From: Vibrio sp. SNU_ST1
GTDB lineage: Bacteria > Pseudomonadota > Gammaproteobacteria > Enterobacterales > Vibrionaceae
Direction of reading: 5' to 3'
NCBI RefSeq assembly: GCF_030563405.1
Contig: NZ_CP130748.1
Location: 1,240,001-1,304,000 of the forward strand
Length of the DNA stretch: 64,000 bases
Under the pieces are notes generated by a model, which saw only the letters and a list, made by a program, of their open reading frames with translations, did no database searches and had not been told where the DNA came from. Position 1 is the first letter of the stretch, and the number at the start of each line of letters is the position of its first letter. This document shows positions 46,078 to 55,244 of the stretch, piece after piece. Both the position numbers and the translations under genes were made by a program.

Positions 46078-46749
46078 CTAAGATAACTGCTTAACGAGAG
46101 CTACACCTACTGCGTGAGCACTGGTTGGGTTTTGGCCAGTAATCACTCGCTCATCAACAATTACAAGCTCATGCCAAGGTTGAACCTTGTTGAAACGTGC
46201 AGCGCTGCGCGCAAGAGACTCTTCCAATAGGAATGGAATGTCGTTGATGGTGCCAAAGTCGATCTCTTCTTCACGTGTAAAACCAGTCACAGATTTAGAG
46301 CTCAGTAACTTCTCGCCATTGCTTAGAACAATCGGAAGCAGTGCTGCTGGACCGTGACATACTGATGCGATCACACCGCCATCTTCATAATGTTTAGCGG
46401 CAATCGTTGCGAATTGCTCGTCGGTTGCTAAGTCAGAAAGTAGGCCGAATCCACCTGGGTAGAAGATAGCATCGTAGCTTTCTACGTTAACTTGGCTTAC
46501 AGGAATCGTGTTGTTAATGCGGTTCTGGAAGTCATCGTCAGCTAAGATCTCGGCGTTTACTGAATCACATTCAATATCGGTCCCATACAGTGGACCTTTA
46601 CCACCCTTGATAGACGCGATGTCGTACTCAAAACCCGCAGCAATGATCTCTTTCAGTGCATGAGTCAGTTCTGGAGCGTAAGTACCGTTCGCTTGGTCTG
46701 TATCGCCTAGTGTGGCGTGGTTAGTCACTGGGATTAGTATTTTTTTCAT
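46078..46749 (-). CDS. DJ-1/PfpI-family protein (Hsp31-like)
   Basis: A 223-residue protein of the type 1 glutamine amidotransferase-like fold. The nucleophile is Cys131 in ASVCHGPAALL, with His132 next to it and Glu27 (APELTH) as the likely acid. The fold matches Hsp31/HchA-like glyoxalase III and chaperone proteins, which detoxify methylglyoxal or repair glycated groups. There is no signal peptide. AAAGGA provides the ribosome site. It is divergent from a LysR gene that probably regulates it. Confidence 0.9.
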   Translation of the reverse strand: MKKILIPVTNHATLGDTDQANGTYAPELTHALKEIIAAGFEYDIASIKGGKGPLYGTDIECDSVNAEILADDDFQNRINNTIPVSQVNVESYDAIFYPGGFGLLSDLATDEQFATIAAKHYEDGGVIASVCHGPAALLPIVLSNGEKLLSSKSVTGFTREEEIDFGTINDIPFLLEESLARSAARFNKVQPWHELVIVDERVITGQNPTSAHAVGVALVKQLS

Positions 46750-46967
46750 GATTCGTTCCTTTGAGCACTTTTGTTTGGTTTCAGCGTCGTGGCTTTTATT
46801 TAGAAAACCAAAGCTTTCAATTTAGATACCGCTGTTTCGTTACCTGTAATACTAGTAGTAAACCATTTGAGTGATAATATGCCGAATGGACAAAACATTA
46901 TTGCTATATAGCAATAGTGAGTGAGGGTTTGTCGGATGTGAATTCGTTAGATGTAAACAGGTGAAGT

Positions 46968-47852
46968 ATGGATAGCTTTGAAGGTATTAATGAATTTGTG
47001 GCGGTAGCGGAGTGTCACGGCTTTTCTGCGGCCGCGAAACAACTTGGGTGCAGTACCAGTCATGTCAGTCGCCAAGTGTCGAGGTTAGAAGAGAGAGTGG
47101 GTGTGGCTTTACTTGCTCGATCCACTCGTATGGTGAGTTTGACTGAGTCTGGGCATACGTATTATCAGCAATGCAAAGATCTGGTTATCGGGCTGCAACA
47201 GGCGAATGAACAAGTGACGTCTCAACAAGCTCAGCTTAGCGGTACTTTACGCGTGAGTGCGGCGGGTGCGTTTGCCGAGAATCATGTCGCTGCGGCGCTG
47301 ATGGAATTTTCCAAAGACCACCCTGATCTGACTATCGAGATGAACTTCAATACCAAGATGGTTAACTTCATCGAAGATGGTATTGATTTCGCGATTCGCT
47401 ATGGTCGATTGGACGATTCAGGATTGGTGGCAAGAAAGCTGGTGGATCGCCCTATGGCAGCGGCCGCGAGTCAGAACTATATCGATCAATTCGGTTCTCC
47501 AACACAGCCTGAACAGTTGAAGTTACACAGCTGTATTATTGCCAACAGTGATCAGTGGTTGTTTGAGAAAGATGGAAAACCGTTAAATGCAGTTCGAGTA
47601 CATGGGCGTTGGAAAAGCAATAACTCGAGTGCGGTACTTAAAGCTTGTGAAGAGGGGCTTGGCATTGTTTATCTTCCCAAAAGCAGCTTCAACGGCGGTC
47701 TTGCCAATGGGAAGCTCGTTCCAGTGCTAGAAGAATATTGGGGAGCCGGTACAAGCAGTTGGATCGTATATCAAAACCGTCGCTTCCTTCCACAGAGAGC
47801 ACGACTCGCGATTGATTTCTTGGTCTCTTATTTTTCCGATTGGAATGAATAA
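46968..47852 (+). CDS. LysR-family transcriptional regulator
   Basis: A 294-residue regulator with the DNA-binding domain at about 1-65 (INEFVAVAECHGFSAAAKQL then GCSTSHVSRQVSRLEERVGV) and effector domain at about 90-290. The pattern, including FIEDGIDFAIRYGRLDDSGL, fits the AaeR/PtxR-like subgroup. It shares a 218-bp divergent region with the DJ-1/PfpI gene, its likely target; thiol or aldehyde stress is a reasonable inducer but not shown. Confidence 0.93.
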   Translation: MDSFEGINEFVAVAECHGFSAAAKQLGCSTSHVSRQVSRLEERVGVALLARSTRMVSLTESGHTYYQQCKDLVIGLQQANEQVTSQQAQLSGTLRVSAAGAFAENHVAAALMEFSKDHPDLTIEMNFNTKMVNFIEDGIDFAIRYGRLDDSGLVARKLVDRPMAAAASQNYIDQFGSPTQPEQLKLHSCIIANSDQWLFEKDGKPLNAVRVHGRWKSNNSSAVLKACEEGLGIVYLPKSSFNGGLANGKLVPVLEEYWGAGTSSWIVYQNRRFLPQRARLAIDFLVSYFSDWNE

Positions 47853-48063
47853 CCGAATAGATAATGCTTACATAGCTATACAATATCCTTCGTGTTTTTT
47901 GACGTGCGTAACAAGAAGGTGGTATTTGTCTACTTTTGATGACTTACGCTTACGCTTACGATTGAGTTGTAGAGAAGCCTAAAGCAGTACGATATACTAG
48001 ATATCATATTAATGTCCCTAACGCGTGATAGATTGTGTGGAAGCGTTGGCAGGATGTGTTGTT

Positions 48064-49356
48064 ATGCTTCGGCTTATGAAGTGTAGCGAGAATGCGGAGT
48101 TGGCAATGTCTTCAATAAATTTCGAATCCACGTACGGTGTAATAACGATTCAAGATATGAATGTAGTGAGTGTTGACGCTAACTATGCTCGCATCTATGG
48201 ATACCAATCACCGGAAGAACTACTTTCTGATATCGATAGCTTTCTAGACCTCATCTCAGAAGAGTACCATGTTTTAGCCTATCAAAATTACCTTGAAACG
48301 GTCAGTGGTCAACGAGACCCTCAGGTTCACACCTATACCAATATTGATCGTAATGGCAGAGAGTTCACCGTGTTTTCTATCGATCATGTGACGGAGTGGC
48401 AGGGAAGACCTGCACTGCAAGTCACGGTTATCGATCTTTCCCCTGCGATTCAGCTGCAAAATGCAGTGCGTGAGCAAGATAAGATGTATCACGACATGAT
48501 CATGCAATCAGGGCAGGGCATCTTGGTGCATCGAGATTTCAAACCGTTGATGGTCAATCAATCCTGGGTAAAACTGCAAGGTGGATCTTCCATAGAGCAA
48601 GTCTTAGCGCTGGATTCGATTCTTGACTTAGTGCCCCAGCAGAATACTGATGGCATCTCTAAACACTATCAAGCGATCGTGTCGGGTGAGCTGTCGGGAA
48701 CCAGTACCGTGGTTGAAAACATTGGCTTTGACGGTGTTCATCGCTTTTTTAATATTTACGATAATGCTATTACTTGGAAAGGTCAGCGGGCCGTTCAAGT
48801 GGTACTCGAAGATGTGACTCAAAAGGTGATGTTGGAGAAGCAGTTGGTTCACCAAGCGAATTACGATGAAATGACGGATCTGCTTAATCGTAGGGCGATT
48901 TATGAATGGTTAAGAGAGCACATGTTCTTTAAAAACTACCTTGTCTGTATGCTACTAGATATCGATGACTTCAAGTCGATCAATGATACTTATGGTCATA
49001 TGGTGGGTGATGAGGTAATTTGTGCTTTGGCTAGTATAACTAAGCGCAATGCCGAGAAAGTTGGTGGAGTAGCAGGCCGTTGGGGTGGTGAAGAGTTCAT
49101 TATATTTATCCCAAATGCGTCTCTTGAAACAGCTCTCGAAGTTTCAGAAGAGATTCGCCAACAGTTCAATCAAGTCGAGTTCAAAGTGGGTGAACAAATT
49201 CGTTTTAACTCTAGCGTGAGTATCGGAATCAGTGATAGCCGAGCGTGTGAAGACGGTGTCACTATTGACGCACTCGTGAATTTAACCGACCAATCTCTTT
49301 ATCGCGCGAAAGCCAATGGCAAGAATTGTGTAGACGGAGATGTAGTCGCGCTTTAA
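48064..49356 (+). CDS. PAS-domain diguanylate cyclase
   Basis: A 430-residue soluble protein from ATG 48064, which has AGGA upstream; GTG 48025 and ATG 48106 are alternatives. Two PAS-like domains are seen (about 25-135 and 145-255), the first with VSVDANYARIYGYQSPEELL and DVTQKVMLEKQ leading out of the second. The GGDEF domain follows, with MTDLLNRRAIYEWL, DIDDFKSINDTYGHMVGD and the active site RWGGEEF. The usual inhibitory RxxD, five residues before GGEEF, is replaced by KVGG, so product feedback at that site is not expected. It should make c-di-GMP in response to a cytosolic signal. Confidence 0.93.
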   Translation: MLRLMKCSENAELAMSSINFESTYGVITIQDMNVVSVDANYARIYGYQSPEELLSDIDSFLDLISEEYHVLAYQNYLETVSGQRDPQVHTYTNIDRNGREFTVFSIDHVTEWQGRPALQVTVIDLSPAIQLQNAVREQDKMYHDMIMQSGQGILVHRDFKPLMVNQSWVKLQGGSSIEQVLALDSILDLVPQQNTDGISKHYQAIVSGELSGTSTVVENIGFDGVHRFFNIYDNAITWKGQRAVQVVLEDVTQKVMLEKQLVHQANYDEMTDLLNRRAIYEWLREHMFFKNYLVCMLLDIDDFKSINDTYGHMVGDEVICALASITKRNAEKVGGVAGRWGGEEFIIFIPNASLETALEVSEEIRQQFNQVEFKVGEQIRFNSSVSIGISDSRACEDGVTIDALVNLTDQSLYRAKANGKNCVDGDVVAL

Positions 49357-49397
49357 CGCCTAAAACCGTCATCGAAAGCGAATAGAATCGACAACAA

Positions 49398-49431
49398 AAA
49401 ATGCCCTCAAGTCATCACTTGAGGGCATTTT
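49398..49431. terminator. Bidirectional terminator between PAS-GGDEF and DUF2797 genes
   Basis: AAAATGCCCTCAAGT / ACTTGAGGGCATTTT, 15-bp perfect stem, 4-base loop, with A and T runs at both sides. Confidence 0.95.
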
Positions 49432-49488
49432 AGTTTTTGGCTATTAACTGAACGCTTCGCACTATGAGAAACGCTTAAGTTCTATAAA

Positions 49489-50313
49489 TTAGGCAGACAC
49501 TTCCACTTCGTAAGAGCCAAATTTACGGATGTTAATCACACCAGTATCCAAGATAAGGTATTGGCCTTTAATGCCTTGAAGTACGCCCGTCACTTCTGGG
49601 TTCTTATCAAAGTTGTGCGATACAATTTTCACTGGGTGCTGTTCAACTGGGTAGCTCAATGAAGTAATGCTCTCACTGAGCACCTCGATAGCATCATCAC
49701 CAAACTTCGCTCTGATCTCTTGGATTTTATCTTCAACCAATGGCAATAGTTCTTTGGCTTTCTCTACCAACTCCATATCGTCGCCGTCACCTTTAAGCAG
49801 TGTGCGCCAGTTGGTTTTGTCAGCAATGTGCTTCGCTAATTCGACTTCAATAAGACCAGAAATCTGACGCGTTTTTACCTTCAAAATAGGTAGGCCTTGA
49901 GTGGCACCTTGATCAATCCAGCGAGTTGGAATCTGAGTATGGCGAGTGATTCCTACCTTAAGGCTTGATGTGTTCGACAGGTAAACGAAGTGATCGACGA
50001 AGCAATTTTCTTCACCCCATTGAGGCTCACGACAAGTGCCTTGATCGTAGTGGCAAGTTTCAGGCTTCATGATGCACATGTCGCAGCTTGCTAGCTTTTT
50101 CATGCACACAAAGCAGTGGCCTTGAGAGTAGCTTTTCTTGGTTTTCTTACCACACGAACAACAAAAAATATTACCAGTGTGGGTAAGGTTGATGGTTTTA
50201 CCAATCAGAGGGTTTAGCTCTACAAACTCTTCCCCTACAGGTAAACGGTAGGTAACCGCACCATCAAGGGAAGCACTCATTTTCTTGAGTGTTCCTTTTG
50301 CTAATAAAGACAT
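49489..50313 (-). CDS. DUF2797 family protein
   Basis: A 274-residue cytosolic protein. The N-terminal half contains seven or more cysteines in zinc-finger-like pairs (IFCCSCGKK, HCFVCMKK, SCDMCIMK, TCHYDQGTCREPQWG), followed by a GIY-YIG-like segment (FVYLSNTSSLKVGITRHTQIPTRW). The C-terminal domain has the family's beta-rich EVTGVLQGIKGQYLIL. The combination suggests a zinc-binding nuclease-like fold, but no catalytic activity is known. It has its own promoter region and shares a terminator with the PAS-GGDEF gene. Confidence 0.9.
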   Translation of the reverse strand: MSLLAKGTLKKMSASLDGAVTYRLPVGEEFVELNPLIGKTINLTHTGNIFCCSCGKKTKKSYSQGHCFVCMKKLASCDMCIMKPETCHYDQGTCREPQWGEENCFVDHFVYLSNTSSLKVGITRHTQIPTRWIDQGATQGLPILKVKTRQISGLIEVELAKHIADKTNWRTLLKGDGDDMELVEKAKELLPLVEDKIQEIRAKFGDDAIEVLSESITSLSYPVEQHPVKIVSHNFDKNPEVTGVLQGIKGQYLILDTGVINIRKFGSYEVEVSA

Positions 50314-50606
50314 GACATTACTCGTTGTATTTTGATTATTATTTCGTCGACTCGAACGCCTTGTAAGCAGTCGCTACGGTTAACGATGATTATGCGATGA
50401 GTATAACAAATAGAACCTCTATTTATACGCAATATTACTTGATTCATGCAGTGAATAATTGACTGGAAACACGCCATCTAAATTATAGTATGACATTTCG
50501 TTAAGGTGTGATATAACGTTTTTAAGTCAATTGTTAGTATGCAATCTAATGATTAATTTATATCGTTAAATCCCAACTATAGGGAACAAAAGCCGGAAGC
50601 TTAGAT

Positions 50607-51902
50607 GTGAAGTGGATTCATAAAATTGTTATCTTTCTAGTTATCGCAACACTTGCCATTGTGCAGTATTACCAGGTAAGTGGAAATCGTGTGATAACAA
50701 CGATTACTCCTGAACAATATGAATTTATCGCGACCAGCGATCAAGTTGATAGAGGAGTCAGTACCTCCCAATTGTCCTATAAAAATGGGCAGTATATTCT
50801 CGATTGTGAGCTTAAAAAGTCCGAATATCCTTGGCCTTATTGCGGGCTATCGATTCGTATTAACCCAGATATAACCACTGGCCTTGACCTTTCGCAGTAC
50901 CACACCTTTAGAGTCAATATTGATTACCATGCGAAGGCTGACTCTAGTGGTCGTCTGAGAACGTACCTACGCAATTACAATCCTGCTTATTCGGTTCCTA
51001 ATGATGAGTACACACACAAGTACAACGGGATGGAGTTCTCTCCAGGAATCGATGGTGGCGTGATCGAGATCCCGATCAAAAACTTGCAAGTCATGACGTG
51101 GTGGTTAGCGGATAACGACATTGCGTTAGAGCATTCAGCCCCCGAGTTTTCAAATGTGAACATGGTTGAGTTTGCTACTGCTTCTGGCGCTAAATTAGGT
51201 CACCATCGGATAATTATTCGAAGTATTGAGTTTGAGGGTTCGTATATTTCGGCTGAAAGCCTATTCCTGATCTTGCTGTTTATCTGGGTGGGTACCGGCA
51301 CTGTGTTCCTGCTTTCAGAATTACACCGCTCAAGAAAACGTATGGCGATCGCTGAAAAAAGACATCATCACTTAAAGAACGTCAATCGGGCATTGAGAGA
51401 GCAAAACTTTGAGTTCTCTGAAAGGGCTCATCGTGACGAATTGACTGGGATACTTAACCGACACGCGATTCGTGATTGGTTGAAAATGCAGTCGCAACAG
51501 GTGAAGCAAGGCCACGGCAAGTTAAGTATGCTCTACCTGGACATTGACTACTTTAAGAGTGTGAATGACAAATACGGACACCAGATGGGTGATCATATCT
51601 TGCGTGAATTCAGTATGGTGGTTGGCAGTTCTATCAGTGCGACGGACAAACTTGTACGTTGGGGAGGGGAAGAGTTTATTGTTTTTTGCCCTGAAACCGA
51701 AGCTGGCGAAGCGCAGAGAAAGGCAGAGAAAATCCGACTTTTGGTTAGCCAACATCTTTGGATTCATGGGGATTCTCTCACTTGCAGTATCGGCATTGCC
51801 GAGATGAAGCAAGAGAGGGTGACAGAGACGATCGCCCGCGCTGATGAAGCCTTATATCAAGCCAAGCACTCAGGGCGAAATCAGGTGATCTTGAGTCACT
51901 AA
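50607..51902 (+). CDS. Membrane-anchored diguanylate cyclase
   Basis: A 431-residue protein starting at GTG 50607 with GGAAGC upstream. An N-terminal membrane helix (about 5-20) and a second at about 212-235 (FLILLFIWVGTGTVFLLSEL) enclose a periplasmic domain of about 190 residues rich in beta and aromatic residues. A short linker leads to the GGDEF domain: ELTGILNRHAIRDWL, YLDIDYFKSVNDKYGHQMGD and RWGGEEF. The inhibitory site is degenerate (SATD in place of RxxD). It should make c-di-GMP in response to a periplasmic signal. The periplasmic domain is not assigned to a family. Confidence 0.93.
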   Translation: MKWIHKIVIFLVIATLAIVQYYQVSGNRVITTITPEQYEFIATSDQVDRGVSTSQLSYKNGQYILDCELKKSEYPWPYCGLSIRINPDITTGLDLSQYHTFRVNIDYHAKADSSGRLRTYLRNYNPAYSVPNDEYTHKYNGMEFSPGIDGGVIEIPIKNLQVMTWWLADNDIALEHSAPEFSNVNMVEFATASGAKLGHHRIIIRSIEFEGSYISAESLFLILLFIWVGTGTVFLLSELHRSRKRMAIAEKRHHHLKNVNRALREQNFEFSERAHRDELTGILNRHAIRDWLKMQSQQVKQGHGKLSMLYLDIDYFKSVNDKYGHQMGDHILREFSMVVGSSISATDKLVRWGGEEFIVFCPETEAGEAQRKAEKIRLLVSQHLWIHGDSLTCSIGIAEMKQERVTETIARADEALYQAKHSGRNQVILSH

Positions 51903-52024
51903 TCTTATAATTGTGTTGATTACTTTATAAGCCATGCGTGCATATGTGACGTGTGGCGTTTTTATGGGCGCTATATGAGTTTACCCTCTAGAGCCTGTCT
52001 TGGTTTGTTGGATAACGTATTGAA

Positions 52025-52375
52025 ATGATCTCACTGTTTTTTAAATGTTTGCTTGGTGCGGCTGCCGTTTTACTGATTGCGCTGTTGTCGAAGAGTAAGA
52101 GCTTTTACATCGCCGGTTTAGTGCCGTTGTTTCCCACTTTTGCTTTGATTGCTCACTACATTGTTGGCACTGAACAAACCATGGTGGAGTTACGCACTAC
52201 GGCGCTATTTGGCTTGTTTTCGCTTGTACCATACGCAGCTTATCTTGGCGCGGTTTATGTGTTCAGTTATCGCTATAACTTGGTATCGACACTTTCATTA
52301 GCCACTGTCGTTTGGGTTATGTGTGCTTCTATGCTGTTGTTAGGTTGGACGCGCTTAGTACCCAATGCAATTTAA
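52025..52375 (+). CDS. glpM: GlpM family membrane protein
   Basis: A 116-residue protein with about four hydrophobic helices and the GlpM pattern: LFFKCLLGAAAVLLIALLSK, YIAGLVPLFPTFALIAHYIVG and the final WTRLVPNAI. GlpM was first seen next to glycerol-metabolism genes and is linked to alginate production in Pseudomonas; its role here is unknown. It lies 122 bp after the diguanylate cyclase gene on the same strand and is followed by a structured, gene-free stretch. Confidence 0.88.
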   Translation: MISLFFKCLLGAAAVLLIALLSKSKSFYIAGLVPLFPTFALIAHYIVGTEQTMVELRTTALFGLFSLVPYAAYLGAVYVFSYRYNLVSTLSLATVVWVMCASMLLLGWTRLVPNAI

Positions 52376-52410
52376 TCATGGGTGAGCTGGTGGATTGATG
52401 AAGAGAAACA

Positions 52411-52432
52411 AAAAAGGTGGCGAGGAGCCACC
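52411..52432 (-). terminator. Terminator of the DASS transporter gene
   Basis: GGTGGC / GCCACC, 5-base loop, followed on the minus strand by TTTTTTG. It lies about 180 bp after the transporter stop. Confidence 0.75.
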
Positions 52433-52461
52433 AAAAGGGAAAAGCGTTTTATTGTTTTTTG

Positions 52462-52552
52462 AATGCCTGCTCAGTGACTGCTTCAAACTGAGTAATAGTT
52501 TCACACTGAGCGGGCATTTTGTACTGGTTGAGCCGGGGGAACTACAACCAGT
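52462..52552. repeat. Two consecutive hairpins between glpM and the DASS gene
   Basis: AATGCCTGCTCAGTG at 52462-52476 pairs with CACTGAGCGGGCATT at 52504-52518 (14 of 15). A second perfect inverted repeat, ACTGGTTG / CAACCAGT, lies at 52523-52530 and 52545-52552. They lie on the transporter's 3' side before its terminator, so they may shape the transcript end. Confidence 0.65.
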
Positions 52553-52612
52553 TTATGTAGAGCCTTACTTGTAACACTTGTCTATAAACATCAGTCTATA
52601 AGGTGTGAGTGC

Positions 52613-53983
52613 TTACCAGAAGATCCAAGCGAACAGAGTCAGCACTAGGATACAAACTAGGTTCAAAACCATACCGATTCGCATCATCTCTCTCTGCTTG
52701 ATATGGCCCGAACCAAATACAATCGCGTTCGGTGGTGTTGCAACAGGCAGCATGAAGGCACAAGATGCGGCCACCGCAATGAGTGCAGACAAGATAACAG
52801 GCGACATACCCAGCGCTTCAGCAATAGTCGCAAATACAGGGACAAGCAATGCTGCACTCGCGGTGTTACTTGCAAATTCCGTTAGGAATACCACGAAGGC
52901 TACCACGGCTAGAATTGTAAGAAGTACACCTGCCGTCTCTAAAAATCCGCTCAGTGAGTGTGCTAAAAATACGCTTGTTCCTGTCGCTTTCAGAATGTTA
53001 CTTAAACAGATACCACCACCGAACAGGATAAGTACACCCCAATCCGTTGTCTTCTCAACGTCTTTCCATTCCACGGCTCTAGAAGCGCCAAGTAGTACAA
53101 TTGCGCCAATCGCTACCAAGCTATCAAACTTAGAGAACCCGCCAATCATTGCGTTGATTGGTTTGCCGAATATCCAAAGCGTTACGGTTAAAAGGAAGAT
53201 AGACAGTGTGATTTTCTTGCTGTTTGTCCACTCGACAGGTGCATGGTCTAGCTCGAATTGGTGGTCAAGTTTTGGCTTAGTCATCACGTACAAAATAATC
53301 ATCGTAATTGGCAGTAAGATCATCGAGATAGGTAGCCCAAGAGCCATCCACTCTGTGAAGCTTAAGCCAACTTCTGCGGCAGCAATGGCGTTTGGTGGGC
53401 TACCAACTAAAGTTGCGATACCACCGATTGAAGCACAGTAAGCGATACCCAGTAGCACGAACACGTAGGTATTGCGGTCTTCACTTTGGTCGACTTTGTT
53501 CATGATACCAAGAACGAGAGGAAGCATCATTGCTGTGGTGGCGGTGTTTGAGATCCACATGGATAAACCCGCACTCACACCGAACAACATGAACACGGCG
53601 ACCGACATTCTGCCTTTTGCTATCAGCAATACTTTGTCAGCTATCGCTTTATCCAGCTCTTGCTTGTTCAGTGCGGCTGCCAACGCGAATCCGCCCATGA
53701 ATAAGAAGATGATGGGATTCGAAAAGTTAGCCAGTGCTGCGGGCGTGTTGAATACACCAAACAAGACAGCCAATAGGGGAACGAGCAAAGCGGTGATGCT
53801 GACGTGGATAGCTTCTGTTAACCATAGAATGGCAACGAACACGAGAATACTTAAACCCGTATTCACTTGCGCTTCGAATGGTAGGGAATTGAGCAAAACT
53901 GCAAATAGCGTGAAATTACCAATTAATATCATGCTGTTGCGGGTAAACAACCAGTGTTTCAGTGTAGTAACAAGTGCCGTCAT
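52613..53983 (-). CDS. DASS-family sodium/dicarboxylate symporter (VcINDY-like)
   Basis: A 456-residue inner-membrane carrier of the divalent anion:Na+ symporter family, close in length and motifs to VcINDY of Vibrio cholerae. Both substrate/sodium SNT motifs are visible: [11 protein letters not shown] near residue 145 and [11 protein letters not shown] near 373, plus [10 protein letters not shown] and [12 protein letters not shown]. It should import C4-dicarboxylates such as succinate with sodium. An AAGGAGCG ribosome site precedes the ATG. The nearby NAD-malic enzyme could use the imported C4 acids, but they are separate transcription units. Confidence 0.94.
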   Translation of the reverse strand: MTALVTTLKHWLFTRNSMILIGNFTLFAVLLNSLPFEAQVNTGLSILVFVAILWLTEAIHVSITALLVPLLAVLFGVFNTPAALANFSNPIIFLFMGGFALAAALNKQELDKAIADKVLLIAKGRMSVAVFMLFGVSAGLSMWISNTATTAMMLPLVLGIMNKVDQSEDRNTYVFVLLGIAYCASIGGIATLVGSPPNAIAAAEVGLSFTEWMALGLPISMILLPITMIILYVMTKPKLDHQFELDHAPVEWTNSKKITLSIFLLTVTLWIFGKPINAMIGGFSKFDSLVAIGAIVLLGASRAVEWKDVEKTTDWGVLILFGGGICLSNILKATGTSVFLAHSLSGFLETAGVLLTILAVVAFVVFLTEFASNTASAALLVPVFATIAEALGMSPVILSALIAVAASCAFMLPVATPPNAIVFGSGHIKQREMMRIGMVLNLVCILVLTLFAWIFW

Positions 53984-54180
53984 AAGACGCTCCTTTTTTT
54001 ATCCTCGTTTTATTGGTGCACGACTTCGTTGAGCGGTGCTTATTATTTTCGAGGTATATAGACTTGATGTAGGGTCAGACTTTGTTGGGAGAATGTTACT
54101 CAAGTTAATAAAGGAGTGTTGGTGTGTTTTTGCTTAACAATGGGGAAGTGTGAGGCAACAAATTCAAAATGTGTAGTTTT

Positions 54181-55044
54181 CTACACATCGGTCTCTGTTG
54201 GTTCTAAAATAGGGCTTACTGAAGGAGTTGCAATCGGATTTTCAGTAGGGTTTGCTGTGGGGTCTGCTATAGGATTTACATTGGGATCAGTAATAGGGCT
54301 AGGAATCGGTAATGATTCTGGTTTTGGACTGGGTTGGATAGGCTCTTTAGGGCCAAGGAATTTTGGCGTAGTACCAATAATATACAGGTCAAGAAACGCT
54401 TTGGTACGTGCAAATACTTCACGTAAACGTATTGAGGTTCCCGAATGGTGGGTTGGTCCTGAAACCGCCAAACACTGCGCATTAATATCGTAAGAGTTAG
54501 CGATAAATAGCGCTCTTTCACAGTGGAATTTCTGAGTGATGATCAGGAAGTTATCGGTATCGAATATCTTTTTGGCGCGAACAATCGAATCTAGGGTTCT
54601 GAACCCCGCATAATCTAGATTGATGCGTTCATCGGGGACGCCCGCTTTTAACAAGTCGCGTTTCATCGTCCACGGTTCATTGTAAGAGCGATGAGCGTTA
54701 TCGCCACTCAGTAGAAATTGATCTACCTTTTCACGATCGAACAGCTCAATTGCCGCTTCGATTCGGTGCTTATAATAGTCGTTGAGTGTTCTACCCAAAT
54801 ATTTGCTTGTGCCAAGCACAACGGCGACCTCAAGCTCGGGCACTTCATCAATGTCGTAGATGATGCGATCTTCTGCTTGCCATGAAACCCAATAATCGAT
54901 CGCAATAACCGCAGCGCTGCCAACTAAGAACACGAGGAAAGCGCCAAACAGAAAACCTTGCAGCTTTTTGTAAGCTTTTAATAAGTGGCTACGGAAAATG
55001 TGAGAATCAAATTTCACTCTCGGTATGGTCCTTTGACTGAGCAT
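54181..55044 (-). CDS. SanA/YdcF-like envelope protein with Pro/Asn-rich tail
   Basis: A DUF218-domain protein of 287 residues from ATG 55044; a TTG at 55071 adds nine. It has one N-terminal membrane helix (about residues 33-52 in this numbering, GFLFGAFLVFLVGSAAVIAI) and an external domain with VAVVLGTSKYL, LSGDNAHRSYNE, RTLDSIVRAKKIF and ITQKFHCERALF, matching SanA (vancomycin exclusion at high temperature) and YdcF. The C-terminal about 50 residues form a repetitive Pro/Asn/Thr tail (NPIADPTANPTENPIA) not usual for SanA. It probably acts at the inner-membrane/periplasm face in envelope barrier function. Confidence 0.88.
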   Translation of the reverse strand: MLSQRTIPRVKFDSHIFRSHLLKAYKKLQGFLFGAFLVFLVGSAAVIAIDYWVSWQAEDRIIYDIDEVPELEVAVVLGTSKYLGRTLNDYYKHRIEAAIELFDREKVDQFLLSGDNAHRSYNEPWTMKRDLLKAGVPDERINLDYAGFRTLDSIVRAKKIFDTDNFLIITQKFHCERALFIANSYDINAQCLAVSGPTHHSGTSIRLREVFARTKAFLDLYIIGTTPKFLGPKEPIQPSPKPESLPIPSPITDPNVNPIADPTANPTENPIATPSVSPILEPTETDV

Positions 55045-55116
55045 TAATTTTTGAGTGCTCGATAATACCAAATAAAAATCAGAAAAATCAGTTAAAAAGA
55101 CAAGACAGTGTAAAGA

Positions 55117-55145
55117 AAAAAGCCCCCGCAGTTGCAGAGGCTCTT
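55117..55145 (-). terminator. Terminator of the malic enzyme gene
   Basis: On the minus strand AGCCTCTGCA / TGCGGGGGCT pairs with two G-U wobbles around a 2-base turn, then TTTTTTC. It lies beyond the tandem repeat at the gene's end. Confidence 0.85.
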
Positions 55146-55163
55146 GTAAGAGTAGTTAACACT

Positions 55164-55244
55164 CTTTATTCCAAGCGCAGTACCTTTATTCCAAGTACAG
55201 TACCTTTATTCAGAGCGCAGCACGTTTTATTAGAATGCAGTACG
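55164..55244. repeat. Four 20-21-bp units spanning the maeA stop codon
   Basis: Units begin CTTTATTCCAAGCGCAGTAC on the plus strand; the fourth unit (55225-55244) is the last codons and stop of maeA, and the earlier three are diverged copies placed downstream of the gene. The stop codon is thus within the repeated unit. Confidence 0.85.

Noticed and set aside
52605..53441. 278-residue open frame antisense to the DASS transporter gene
   Set aside because: It lies wholly over a strongly conserved transporter gene on the other strand, has no ribosome site, and its composition (Ser/Thr/Ala/Ile mix) is typical of a shadow frame.
54116..54493. 125-residue glycine-rich frame antisense to the SanA-like gene tail
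   Set aside because: It mirrors the repetitive Pro/Asn tail on the other strand and has no independent support.
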